Part shown: piece after piece, positions 8,510-16,321 of the stretch
How the letters are laid out: every line of letters begins with the position of its first letter
Position numbering within the stretch: the first letter of the stretch is position 1
Virus record (IMG/VR): IMGVR_UViG_3300009164_003291
Span: 1 to 28,598 of that record
Source: a virus
DNA length: 28,598 nt
Strand: one strand, 5' to 3'
The notes under the pieces: model-generated
Databases searched by the model: none
The model's input: the letters and a program-made list of their open reading frames with translations, nothing else
What the model was told of the DNA's origin: nothing
Made by a program: the position numbers and the translations under genes

Positions 8510-9311
8510 AAAAATTATAATATGCGGTGACAGCTTTGCCAAGGGCATTGGCTGCAGAGATTTAGTTAATGAACCCTATGGTAGTTTACTCAGCAAAGAA
8601 TTAAACATGCCATTGATAAATCTAGCCAAGGGATCTAGCACACATCTCAGCATTTATCTACAAGCCAAGTACGCTGTAGATAATTATGCAGATAGTGCGG
8701 GATTGGTAATAGTGACATATACAAGTTATGATCGTGTAGAGTGGTTCCCCTGGGATTATACACATCCTGGCAGAGATTATACAAATGCAGATGTAAACTA
8801 TCACGAATATCCTCCTTATATGCTGGGATCTTATGGAGTATCGGAATATGACGGACAACCACATCCCATGGTCGATGATGAGCGATACACCGGAAAGATG
8901 TTTACTGAGAATTTAATGGGTGTGATTGATTATTGGGAAACCTACGCACTCAAAGGTAAGTCCGGTGGCTATTATACCAGATTTGACAATGAACCCAAGG
9001 AAAGAATGAAAGTATTATATGATTATGCCGCACAAATACATGACCCCAGTATTAATCGATTGCATAGTATTGGATTATTGACAATGGCACATCAATTATT
9101 GTCAAAAGCAGGTATTAGGCATTTAATCGGAACACATGAAATGGAAGCGTATTCCGCATTCATTGACAGAAGTAACTTAGTAAATATAGATTGGGGACAA
9201 CTTGCATTGGATTATCCCGATGACCTTCCTTCGTGGCATATGAGTGCAGTGGGACATGAAGTGACCAAAGAAACAGTGATGAAGAAACTTAAAGAAAATG
9301 GTTGGATATAA
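8502..9311 (+). CDS. SGNH/GDSL-hydrolase-like protein (GDS type)
   Basis: A 269-residue protein. ICGDSFAKG gives block I with S11, NLAKGSSTHLS is the block II position, IVTYTSYDRVEW corresponds to the WTSxxR segment of its paralogues, and WHMSAVGH supplies H246 and H252 near the C-terminus. The layout agrees with the other six members of the cluster. Its TAA stop overlaps the ATG of the next gene by one base (TAATG). The likely role is ester hydrolysis or acyl transfer on a sugar; specificity is unknown. Confidence 0.75.
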   Translation: MDKKIIICGDSFAKGIGCRDLVNEPYGSLLSKELNMPLINLAKGSSTHLSIYLQAKYAVDNYADSAGLVIVTYTSYDRVEWFPWDYTHPGRDYTNADVNYHEYPPYMLGSYGVSEYDGQPHPMVDDERYTGKMFTENLMGVIDYWETYALKGKSGGYYTRFDNEPKERMKVLYDYAAQIHDPSINRLHSIGLLTMAHQLLSKAGIRHLIGTHEMEAYSAFIDRSNLVNIDWGQLALDYPDDLPSWHMSAVGHEVTKETVMKKLKENGWI

Positions 9312-9751
9312 TGGAAATTAAAAAAGTAACAAAGCATTGGGGACATGAGTTGTGGATAGCAGATGGGACATCTACTCCCTATGCCAGCAAACGTATACTA
9401 TTTAAAGCAGGTAATAGAACCAGCCTGCAAGTACATGAATATAAATTTGAAACTAACTATGTTCTCAGTGGTACCGGATTGCTATATCACAGCAAAGAAC
9501 CTTTGGACATAGCTAAATTTCTCAGTGAGGGTATGACATCACGACAAGTAGAGGACTATGAATCTACTTTTGAAATAGTAGAGTTAAAAGAAGGTGTGGT
9601 CTTTAATATGGCACCGGGATTTGTACATCGGGTCGTAGCGACAACTGATTTAGAATTCATGGAAACCAGCACAACAGAACTGGATGATGTAATACGTTTA
9701 CAAGATGATGCGGGTAGGACACATGGTAGAATCAGCTACGAGCACGAATAA
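9311..9751 (+). CDS. Cupin protein, mannose-6-phosphate isomerase type II-like
   Basis: A single-domain cupin of 146 residues. It follows the pattern of the isomerase domain of ManC/AlgA-type proteins: KHWGHELWI at the start, ASKRILFKAGNRTSLQVHEYKFE with metal-ligand candidates Q, H and E, then FVHRV as the second cupin half, and a DDVIRLQDDAGR tail like the family's EDDIVRxxDxYGR. Mannose-6-phosphate isomerases interconvert fructose-6-P and mannose-6-P, feeding GDP-mannose-type sugars; stand-alone phage cupins may act on other sugar phosphates. The ATG at 9311 is chosen because it overlaps the upstream TAA as TAATG; a TTG at 9302 would add only three residues. Confidence 0.8.
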   Translation: MEIKKVTKHWGHELWIADGTSTPYASKRILFKAGNRTSLQVHEYKFETNYVLSGTGLLYHSKEPLDIAKFLSEGMTSRQVEDYESTFEIVELKEGVVFNMAPGFVHRVVATTDLEFMETSTTELDDVIRLQDDAGRTHGRISYEHE

Positions 9752-10370
9752 ATTTAATAGGCTTGTTGTTTTTGGTTGTAGCCATACTCTGGGGCAACAT
9801 TTGCCAGGATGGAATCAGTGGTGGGAAGATCAGGGCTATGATAAAGTTAAAATATACAGAGAACAACTCAGTGATTTAAATTGGCCCAGCGTACTTGCAC
9901 AAAAATTAGGCATAACAGATGTACTTAACCTTGCATCTGGTGGCAATTCAAATCATGAAATAATGGCTAGGGTTCTTAGTTTCGAATTCAAACCAGATGA
10001 TCTATGTATAATATGCTGGAGTTATGCTGGCAGGGAGTTTATATATCAGGAACATGGCGGAGTGGCTCGCACCATGGACTTATTAGATGTGCTCAATGAT
10101 TCCAGATTTTATGAAGTACACAGTCAATTTGATTTAGAAATGAAAAGCAGAGAATATATCTACTTAACATATTTACATTTAGAAAGAAATAGTGTAAACT
10201 ATGCTATGGCAAAGATAGAACAATGGGAATCTGTAAGTGATTTCTGGATTCGCTATGAGCACGATGACTTATTAACATTCGATATGCTAGATTATGCACT
10301 GGATCATTCTCATCCTGGTGTAGAATCACACAAAGTTTTTGCCAATAAGATTTATGACACAATTAAGTAA
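9723..10370 (+). CDS. SGNH-hydrolase-like protein (GCS variant)
   Basis: A 215-residue protein. FGCSHTLGQ gives block I with S20 and the Asp-to-Cys change, NLASGGNSNHEIMAR is the block II position, ICWSYAGREF is the W(T/S)xxxR segment, and DHSHPGVESH gives H197 and H203, with an Asp three residues before the first His as in classical SGNH enzymes. The ATG at 9723 is preferred because GTAGGA lies just upstream; ATGs at 9705 and 9708 would lengthen the N-terminus and the overlap with the cupin gene. It overlaps the next gene by 17 bases. Confidence 0.75.
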   Translation: MVESATSTNKFNRLVVFGCSHTLGQHLPGWNQWWEDQGYDKVKIYREQLSDLNWPSVLAQKLGITDVLNLASGGNSNHEIMARVLSFEFKPDDLCIICWSYAGREFIYQEHGGVARTMDLLDVLNDSRFYEVHSQFDLEMKSREYIYLTYLHLERNSVNYAMAKIEQWESVSDFWIRYEHDDLLTFDMLDYALDHSHPGVESHKVFANKIYDTIK

Positions 10371-11895
10371 CACAGTTATTATACCCACTGCTGGACTCGG
10401 CAGTAGGATGGGTAACTATACAAAAAATTTAAACAAGGCTTTATTACCCTATAAAGACAAGCCTGTACTGGCACATATTATAGATAATTTTCCCAGAGAC
10501 ACAAAATTTATTATCCCTGTTGGTTACTTTGCACAACAAATCAAAGATTTTTGTAAAGTTGCGTATGCAGACAGGGATATTACATTTGTTGAGATCTCAG
10601 ATTATACCAGTGACAAAAGTGGCACAGCCACTACAGTAAAACAATGTAAAGATTATATCACAGGTCCATTTTGGTATATTCCCTGTGATACATATTTTAA
10701 CCAAAGCATAACAGATAAAGTCAGCAATGCAGATTGTTATTTTGTTAAAACAGTCAGTGAAAATCAAACGTATCTATATACTATGTTTGATCTGGGCGAC
10801 AACTTTAAAATTAAAAATATAACATTTAAACAACCACAACCAGATACTTGGGCGGCATTTACTGGTGTTAGTTATATCTATAACTGGTCGCAGTTCTTTG
10901 AAAGATTAAGCAATATAACCACAGTGGAGATTATAGACACCATTGAAATTGGCAACGAAACATCGCCACTTAATACTTGGCTAGATTTTGGTAGTCCGGA
11001 AATTTATAAAACAGAATTAACCAAAAGTCAAAAGTTTGACTTTACAAAAACAGATGAACTTACCTACATCTGTAACAACCGTGTTGTAAAATGGTATGCT
11101 GATGCCAGTACAGCTGAAAAGAAATATCGCAAAACATTGGCCAATCCCAGAGTCTGCCCAGACAATTGCACGTATAGTAACAGTTTTATGGCCTATGACT
11201 TCTTTGACGGGGAGGTATTGTATGATTTCAATAATCCCGTGATGTTCAATGACATGTTAACTTGGTTGCACAATGAAGTATGGATCAAACACTCAGATAT
11301 TAACATAGAAGCAGCCGCTGTTGAATTTTACAAGACAAAATCTCTGTCAAGAATAGGTAAATTCCTTGAAAAGCACACTGACCTGCCCGTTATTAATTTT
11401 GTAGATGGTGTGCCCGTAAAAGACTACAAATATTATCTAGATAAAATAGACTGGGATTATTTGACTAAAACTAATTTACCAGGATTTATTCACGGAGATT
11501 TACATTTTGATAATACTGTTATCAATAACAAAGGCGAGTTTAAGATCATTGATTGGCGCCATGAGTTTGCGGGACTAGTTGAGTACGGTGATATCTATTA
11601 TGATTTAGCTAAGATGAGCGGTGGATTCGTTATTAACTACGCTAACATTAAGAATCACAATTTCAATATAGAAATCAATGACGATCACGTTACATTAAGT
11701 GTACCCAGTGTTGATAATATAACAATATATCAAAAGAAACTTAAGAAATACATAGATGACAACGGGCTTGATTATAGGAAAGTACAGACGTTGATACCTA
11801 TAATCTTTTGGAACATGAGCCCATTGCACACTGCGCCATTTGATATATTCCTGTGGTACCTGGGAATTAAACTATTTGCGGAGTTGGAACAATGA
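10354..11895 (+). CDS. Bifunctional nucleotidyltransferase / APH-family kinase
   Basis: A 513-residue fusion. Residues 1 to about 230 form a sugar-phosphate or choline-phosphate nucleotidyltransferase: IIPTAGLGSRMG holds the G-x-G-x-R loop (G14, G16, R18), followed by NKALLPYKDKPVL with K28, and an IPCDTYF segment. The C-terminal part is an aminoglycoside-phosphotransferase or choline-kinase fold: HGDLHFDN (H380, catalytic D382, N387) and IIDWRHE with metal-binding D400. The combination suggests phosphorylation of a small alcohol or sugar followed by coupling to an NTP, as in LicA/LicC-type or kinase-pyrophosphorylase pathways. The ATG at 10354 places the nucleotide loop at the expected distance; a TTG at 10339 is less likely. 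It overlaps the next gene by ATGA. Confidence 0.85.
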   Translation: MTQLSNTVIIPTAGLGSRMGNYTKNLNKALLPYKDKPVLAHIIDNFPRDTKFIIPVGYFAQQIKDFCKVAYADRDITFVEISDYTSDKSGTATTVKQCKDYITGPFWYIPCDTYFNQSITDKVSNADCYFVKTVSENQTYLYTMFDLGDNFKIKNITFKQPQPDTWAAFTGVSYIYNWSQFFERLSNITTVEIIDTIEIGNETSPLNTWLDFGSPEIYKTELTKSQKFDFTKTDELTYICNNRVVKWYADASTAEKKYRKTLANPRVCPDNCTYSNSFMAYDFFDGEVLYDFNNPVMFNDMLTWLHNEVWIKHSDINIEAAAVEFYKTKSLSRIGKFLEKHTDLPVINFVDGVPVKDYKYYLDKIDWDYLTKTNLPGFIHGDLHFDNTVINNKGEFKIIDWRHEFAGLVEYGDIYYDLAKMSGGFVINYANIKNHNFNIEINDDHVTLSVPSVDNITIYQKKLKKYIDDNGLDYRKVQTLIPIIFWNMSPLHTAPFDIFLWYLGIKLFAELEQ

Positions 11896-12230
11896 TATCT
11901 AAGTACGAGTTAATGCGTGATTACTTGACAGCATTTGCTGATAAGAACTTGAACATGTTGGAGTTTATGTTCAGTGATGATGTTATATTACACGATTGGA
12001 GTATATTAGCTACTGGAAAAGAAGCGGTATTGGCAGCCAACAAAACTATATTTGATAATGTAACAAACATTGTAATTAACATAGATAATTTCAGCGAAGA
12101 TAGAACTGATAATAACTTAATGTTTGCACAACTTGAAGTGATTGTTGACAACGAAGTTATCAATGTAGTGGATGTGATTAAATTTGACAAGAATAACAAG
12201 ATCACAAAAATAACTGCATACAAAAGATGA
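11892..12230 (+). CDS. NTF2/SnoaL-like small protein
   Basis: A 112-residue protein with the helical N-terminus and repeated beta-strand pattern of the NTF2-like (SnoaL, ketosteroid-isomerase-like) fold: MRDYLTAFADKNLNMLEFMFSDDV, a GKEAVLAANKTIFD helix, then EVIVDNEVINVVDVIKFD and KITKITAYKR. It is joined by ATGA junctions to the kinase fusion upstream and the dehydrogenase-like gene downstream, so it probably works in the same pathway. NTF2-like proteins can be enzymes (isomerases, dehydratases, cyclases) or binding partners; I cannot say which applies here. Confidence 0.65.
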   Translation: MISKYELMRDYLTAFADKNLNMLEFMFSDDVILHDWSILATGKEAVLAANKTIFDNVTNIVINIDNFSEDRTDNNLMFAQLEVIVDNEVINVVDVIKFDKNNKITKITAYKR

Positions 12231-12940
12231 AAAAATATATAAGTCTAAGTAAGTATCCAGGTAAGCAGGGAAAATATTTTTATACTGAGTTTTTTAAACT
12301 GTATAATATAGACGCTACCTACGAACCATTGGGTACAGATGACTTAAAATATGAACTTGACCGTGCAGTGGAACACAATGTACATGGCATTAGTGTTAGT
12401 ATGCCATTCAAGCAAGAAGTAATCAAATACCTGGATGTAAAAGACACTTTGGTGGACAAATACCAAACTTGTAATACTGTGATAAATGTCAATGGTCGAT
12501 TACATGGGTATAACTGTGACCATGCAGGTGCAGAATATGTTATCAATGACATTAGGTTATCGGATAATGTAACGGTCATGGGCGCAGGTAGCATGGGATC
12601 AATGATTTTTGCCATGCTTAATCATAATGCCAGAATGGTGTCCCCAAGTTTGGGTAACTGGGCTGACAGGCACGAACCCGCCAGCGTAGTTATTAACTGT
12701 ACAAATCAGGGCACAGCAACACAGAATAGTCCCCTGGATTTTATACCAGATGGGTGCAGACTGGTCATAGACTTAACTGTTAATCAATGTGAATTAGCTG
12801 AACAGGCAAAGAGTTTAGGCATTAAATACTTGTCCGGACAGGAGTTCTATAAGTATCAATTTTTGGATCAATTCAAACGTTATACAGACATAGAACCCAG
12901 TGTACAGGACTACGAAATAATTAGATTGGCTAGAACATGA
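12227..12940 (+). CDS. Shikimate-dehydrogenase-like oxidoreductase (AroE family)
   Basis: A 237-residue protein with the AroE layout. GISVSMPFKQE carries the lysine equivalent to the catalytic one (K62), NTVINVNGRLHGYNCDHAG supplies N83 and the catalytic-type D98, and VMGAGSMGS (G119-G124) is the dinucleotide-binding loop. AroE proteins reduce a ring ketone with NADPH. The N-terminal substrate-binding segment, normally with an SxS pair before an HN, is replaced here by YPGKQGKYFYTEF, so the substrate is probably not shikimate itself. It is shorter than the usual 270 or so residues. The neighbours (kinase-nucleotidyltransferase and aldolase-like) point to a role in making a modified sugar or carbocyclic unit. 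Confidence 0.75.
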   Translation: MKKYISLSKYPGKQGKYFYTEFFKLYNIDATYEPLGTDDLKYELDRAVEHNVHGISVSMPFKQEVIKYLDVKDTLVDKYQTCNTVINVNGRLHGYNCDHAGAEYVINDIRLSDNVTVMGAGSMGSMIFAMLNHNARMVSPSLGNWADRHEPASVVINCTNQGTATQNSPLDFIPDGCRLVIDLTVNQCELAEQAKSLGIKYLSGQEFYKYQFLDQFKRYTDIEPSVQDYEIIRLART

Positions 12941-13932
12941 AAAGATTTAAACTAGGCTTTGGGCCTATGAGCAGGGAAATAATTAATATACTGGGAACAT
13001 ACACAGAGGAAAAACAATATCCTCTAATGTTGATTGCTAGTAGAAATCAAGTTGATTTCGAAACTGGGTATGTTATGACCACAGAGCAACTAGGTGAGGA
13101 AGCAGCCCACTTCAGTAAGAAAAATTTGTTATTGTGCCGTGATCACTGTGGTCCTTATTTCAGTGATGCAGATCGTGGCTTAGATGTAGATGCGGCAATA
13201 TTAAGATGCCAATCTACCATAGCCGCAGATATTAAAGCAGGCTTTGATTTAATTCACATTGACGTTAGTCGTATCAAGGACAATCAATTAGGATATGCAA
13301 AAAAGTTAATAGACTTTACACTGAATATTGAACCTAAAATGAAACTGGAATTCGGCAGTGAAGATAATACCGGCGTTGATGTTAACAGTAGCATTGGTCG
13401 CATTGAAAGCCAGTTAGAGTTTCTAGAAGCATACAAAGACAATGTTGTATTCTTTGTTAGCCAAACAGGTAGTTTAACCAAAGACGGACAAATTGGCAAG
13501 TTTAATGTAAAGAATAATAAAAAAGTCGCAGAACAATTACACACCGCAGGGTATCTGTTTAAAGAGCATAATGGTGATTACTTTGATCTAGCAGACATCG
13601 AAAAGCGAATTGAAGCAGGTATTGATGCTATAAACATTGCTCCACAGTTGGGTAAAGTACAAACAGACTTACTCACTGAAATGAGCGGAGATACCAACGA
13701 ATATAAAAAGTTTGCAGACCTAGTCTACAGCAAGCCAAATATATGGTCACGTTGGATGAGTAATGGTAGTACGGACAAAGATACTGCGGTCAGTGTTAGT
13801 GGTCACTATCATTTTGCCACTAAAGAATATCAGGATGCTGTGGCAGTTATTGACGAGAAACAATTTAAACAAGAGTTGACCAACAGAATCTACGCTCTAG
13901 TGGATATGTATAGAACATTTGATAGGAACTAA
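12937..13932 (+). CDS. Class II aldolase homologue, GatZ/KbaZ-like TIM barrel
   Basis: A 331-residue protein. It resembles the tagatose-bisphosphate aldolase accessory family: PLMLIASRNQVDFETGYVMT recalls the family's A(T/S)xNQVN..GGY motif, and LLCRDHCGPYF (R68-P73) recalls GGDHLGP. FDLIHIDVSR (H107, D109) and KLEFGSED further follow class II aldolase strand ends. GatZ and KbaZ themselves are non-catalytic partners, but stand-alone relatives may be enzymes. No GatY-like catalytic partner is visible in the window. It overlaps the dehydrogenase-like gene by ATGA, so the two are probably consecutive steps or partners in building the unusual sugar. Confidence 0.7.
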   Translation: MKRFKLGFGPMSREIINILGTYTEEKQYPLMLIASRNQVDFETGYVMTTEQLGEEAAHFSKKNLLLCRDHCGPYFSDADRGLDVDAAILRCQSTIAADIKAGFDLIHIDVSRIKDNQLGYAKKLIDFTLNIEPKMKLEFGSEDNTGVDVNSSIGRIESQLEFLEAYKDNVVFFVSQTGSLTKDGQIGKFNVKNNKKVAEQLHTAGYLFKEHNGDYFDLADIEKRIEAGIDAINIAPQLGKVQTDLLTEMSGDTNEYKKFADLVYSKPNIWSRWMSNGSTDKDTAVSVSGHYHFATKEYQDAVAVIDEKQFKQELTNRIYALVDMYRTFDRN

Positions 13933-13933
13933 T

Positions 13934-14086
13934 ATGTCTAATAATAATCAAGACGATAAAGCTAAAAACGAAGCCCCTGAAGTTGAACGAGAGTTAACTC
14001 CTGAGGAACGTGAACAAAAACAAAAAGAACTATTGGAAAAGCGACTAGCTGAACTTCGTCGTAGAGATCCATTTATTTACAAATGA
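13934..14086 (+). CDS. Small charged helical protein, 50 residues
   Basis: A short gene starting one base after the previous stop; its TGA overlaps the carbamoyltransferase start as ATGA. The tight junctions on both sides argue that it is real. The product is very rich in Glu, Lys, Arg and Gln, with a predicted long helix over roughly residues 18-43 (TPEEREQKQKELLEKRLAEL), and ends RRRDPFIYK. It has no Cys, signal peptide or membrane segment. I do not recognise the family. Its position just before the carbamoyltransferase suggests a small partner or adaptor for that enzyme. Confidence 0.75.
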   Translation: MSNNNQDDKAKNEAPEVERELTPEEREQKQKELLEKRLAELRRRDPFIYK

Positions 14087-15555
14087 ACATTTGGGGAATT
14101 AGTGCCAATAGTCATGACGCGGCGATTAGTGTCTGGCACGATAAACAAATACAATTTGCCGCGCACAGTGAACGCTATAGTGGTATAAAGAACGATGGTG
14201 ATTTATGCGCTGGCCTAATCGAGGAAGCACATACCCATGGTGCTCCGGATCTTATTGTATGGTATGAAAATCCACTAAAGAAAACAGCACGCCAGTTTTA
14301 TGCTGGGCAGGGCTTAAAGTGGAAAGAAAATGACATTAAACAGTATCTTGCTGGATACGGCTTAACGCAAAAAGTTGTCTATGAACAACATCACAAGAGT
14401 CATGCCGCCGCAGGATATTACACCAGTGGATTCAAGGATGCAACAGTAGTTGTCATTGACGCCATTGGTGAATTTGAAACGCTGACAGTATGGTCTGGTG
14501 ACGGTAATAACTTAAAACAAGTATACAGTCAAGGTTATCCTGACAGCGTGGGACTTTGGTTCAGTGCTATGACACAGCGCATTGGATTAAAGCCCAATGA
14601 AGAAGAATATATTCTTATGGGCATGGCCGCTTATGGTGATCCAGAGAAATATAAACAAGACATTTATAATGACTTATTCAAATCCATTAAAGGTCCTAAA
14701 ATTAAGTTTAAACACAACTTACACAGAGGATGTTTATGGTGGCGTAATGATTTATTAACAGATCAAGACTACTTTGACATCGCTGCCGCCACGCAACAGA
14801 TATACACAGAATTATTGCAGGGCATTAGTCGTTGGGCAAGAGTACAGTTGCCCAGTGAGAACATTGTATTAATGGGTGGTTGTGCGCTAAATTGTGTGGC
14901 TAATAGTACAATAACAGGTGACTGGAAAAATGTTTGGATCATGCCTAACCCTGGTGATGCAGGTAGTAGCATTGGTGCAGTTGCCGCACACATAGGCGAA
15001 CAGGTAAATTGGCCCGGAGCCTATCTTGGCACAGACATGGGCAAGGAATATCCAGTTGAACAAACTATTGACATACTTAAAACAGATAAAATTGTTGGTG
15101 TGGCTTCGGGTAGAGCAGAGTTCGGTCCCCGAGCTCTTGGCCACCGCAGTTTATTGGCAGACCCTCGTGGTCCCAATATCAAAGACACAGTCAACGCAAT
15201 TAAACGTAGACAAAAATTCAGACCGTTTGCACCAGCAATCCTAGAAGAATACGTGCATGAATATTTCGAAATGCCCGAGGGCATCACTGCCAGTCCATTC
15301 ATGCAATTTACTGCTAAATGTAAACGGCCCGACGAGTTCCCTGCAATTATACATGCAGATGGAACAAGCCGTGTACAAACAGTTAGTAAAACTGACAGTC
15401 CTGGTTTCCGCAAGTTACTGGAAGATTGGCACAGCGAAACTGGTTGCCCGATATTATTGAACACCAGTTTGAATATCAAAGGTCAGCCCATGGTCAATAA
15501 TTTGGCTGATGCGGTTGCATTTACTGAAAAATACAACGTTCCAGTGTTGAGTTAA
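14083..15555 (+). CDS. Carbamoyltransferase, NodU/TobZ/CmcH family
   Basis: A 490-residue enzyme expected to move a carbamoyl group from carbamoyl phosphate, via carbamoyl-AMP, to a hydroxyl acceptor. The N-terminal Kae1-like domain has NSHDAAISV and HHKSHAAA (H103, H104, H107), VIDAIGEFET, ILMGMAAYG, and GGCALNCVANS. The C-terminal domain has GRAEFGPRALGHRSLLADPR (from G343), KRRQKFRPFAPA and LLNTSLNIKGQP. It is somewhat shorter than typical NodU or TobZ proteins but keeps all these blocks. The acceptor could be a sugar in the glycan pathway. Related phage enzymes have been linked to carbamoylation of 5-hydroxymethylcytosine in DNA, which cannot be excluded. Confidence 0.92.
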   Translation: MNIWGISANSHDAAISVWHDKQIQFAAHSERYSGIKNDGDLCAGLIEEAHTHGAPDLIVWYENPLKKTARQFYAGQGLKWKENDIKQYLAGYGLTQKVVYEQHHKSHAAAGYYTSGFKDATVVVIDAIGEFETLTVWSGDGNNLKQVYSQGYPDSVGLWFSAMTQRIGLKPNEEEYILMGMAAYGDPEKYKQDIYNDLFKSIKGPKIKFKHNLHRGCLWWRNDLLTDQDYFDIAAATQQIYTELLQGISRWARVQLPSENIVLMGGCALNCVANSTITGDWKNVWIMPNPGDAGSSIGAVAAHIGEQVNWPGAYLGTDMGKEYPVEQTIDILKTDKIVGVASGRAEFGPRALGHRSLLADPRGPNIKDTVNAIKRRQKFRPFAPAILEEYVHEYFEMPEGITASPFMQFTAKCKRPDEFPAIIHADGTSRVQTVSKTDSPGFRKLLEDWHSETGCPILLNTSLNIKGQPMVNNLADAVAFTEKYNVPVLS

Positions 15556-15574
15556 AATATTAAATACTAGCATA
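15556..15574 (+). promoter_or_regulatory. Longest intergenic gap, weak T4-type late promoter candidate
   Basis: This 19-base gap is the largest in the window. It contains ATTAAATA at 15559-15566, one mismatch from the NATAAATA late box used by T4-like phages. No purine-rich ribosome binding site precedes the ATG at 15575. A transcript starting after the box would have almost no leader. Such matches occur often by chance in AT-rich DNA, so this is only a possibility. Confidence 0.2.
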
Positions 15575-15580
15575 ATGCTA
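15568..15580. repeat. Perfect 13-bp inverted repeat over a start codon
   Basis: TAGCAT and ATGCTA flank a central A at 15574, and the right arm contains the start codon of the gene at 15575. It could be a protein-binding half-site pair or chance. The loop is too short for a stable RNA hairpin. Confidence 0.35.
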
Positions 15581-16321
15581 GATGTATTTTTTCTCAGTTA
15601 CAACGAACCCTACGCCGACGAGCACTACGAGCTTTTACTTCAAAAGGCTCCACATGCTCGTCGTGTTCATGGTGTCAAGGGATTTGTGGAAGCACACCGA
15701 GAATGTGCTAGGCAAAGTATGACATATAATTTTTATGTTGTTGACGCAGATGCTTTATTGGTTGAGGATTTCGATTTTAGTTATACCCCCAGCAAATATA
15801 ATTATTGGTGGCAGGGTGTTCCAGAAAGTGAATGTCTAACTGTATGGAGCAGTATCAATCCAATTAATAACTTGACATATGGCTACGGAGGTGTTAAACT
15901 AATACCGAAGATACCGCTACTTAGAAAAAACAAGGACACTATTGACTTCAGCACAGGCTTTGGATTACCGTTCAAAGTATTTGACAGGGTTAGTAATATA
16001 ACTGCTTTCAACTACGATGAATTTAATACTTGGCGAAGTGCTTTTAGAGAGTGTACTAAATTGGCATCCAACCTCACAAACAAGGATATGGAATCGTCAG
16101 ATGACATGGACTATGATGAGATTGGGCGACAACGTGCTATAACAAGACGCCGCCTTAATACATGGTGTACTGTGGGTGAGGATAAATTGTTTGGCAAGTA
16201 TGCCATAGACGGTGCAAGGCGTGGTAAGATATTCGGTGAGGAAAATATTAAAAATCCTGAAACACTGAAACAGATTAATGATTATGAATGGATAAAAAAT
16301 GAGTTTACTAGATTCTTTTGA
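15575..16321 (+). CDS. Glycosyltransferase-like protein, VDAD family
   Basis: A 248-residue protein starting FFLSYNEPYAD and containing RRVHGVKGF, YVVDADALLVEDF with the DxD-type motif near residues 52-56, NPINNLTYGYGGVKL, FNTWRSAFRE, and a DGARRG segment near the end. All these blocks recur in the products of 16299 and 17300 and partly in 1-795. The start is fixed because the conserved FLSYNEP block begins at residue 6. It overlaps the next gene by 23 bases. A cytoplasmic glycosyltransferase is inferred from the DxD motif; donor sugar unknown. Confidence 0.75.
   Translation: MLDVFFLSYNEPYADEHYELLLQKAPHARRVHGVKGFVEAHRECARQSMTYNFYVVDADALLVEDFDFSYTPSKYNYWWQGVPESECLTVWSSINPINNLTYGYGGVKLIPKIPLLRKNKDTIDFSTGFGLPFKVFDRVSNITAFNYDEFNTWRSAFRECTKLASNLTNKDMESSDDMDYDEIGRQRAITRRRLNTWCTVGEDKLFGKYAIDGARRGKIFGEENIKNPETLKQINDYEWIKNEFTRFF

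Noticed and set aside
9302-9310. TTG start for the cupin gene
   Set aside because: The ATG at 9311 makes a TAATG junction and loses only three residues.
13934-14086. The 50-residue protein as a peptide precursor for the radical SAM enzymes
   Set aside because: It has no Cys, Ser/Thr-rich core or leader-core layout, and it is coupled to the carbamoyltransferase rather than to a radical SAM gene.
15021-15479. A 152-residue open frame on the minus strand
   Set aside because: It lies wholly inside the well-supported carbamoyltransferase gene and its translation shows no recognisable motif. It is a shadow of codon bias.
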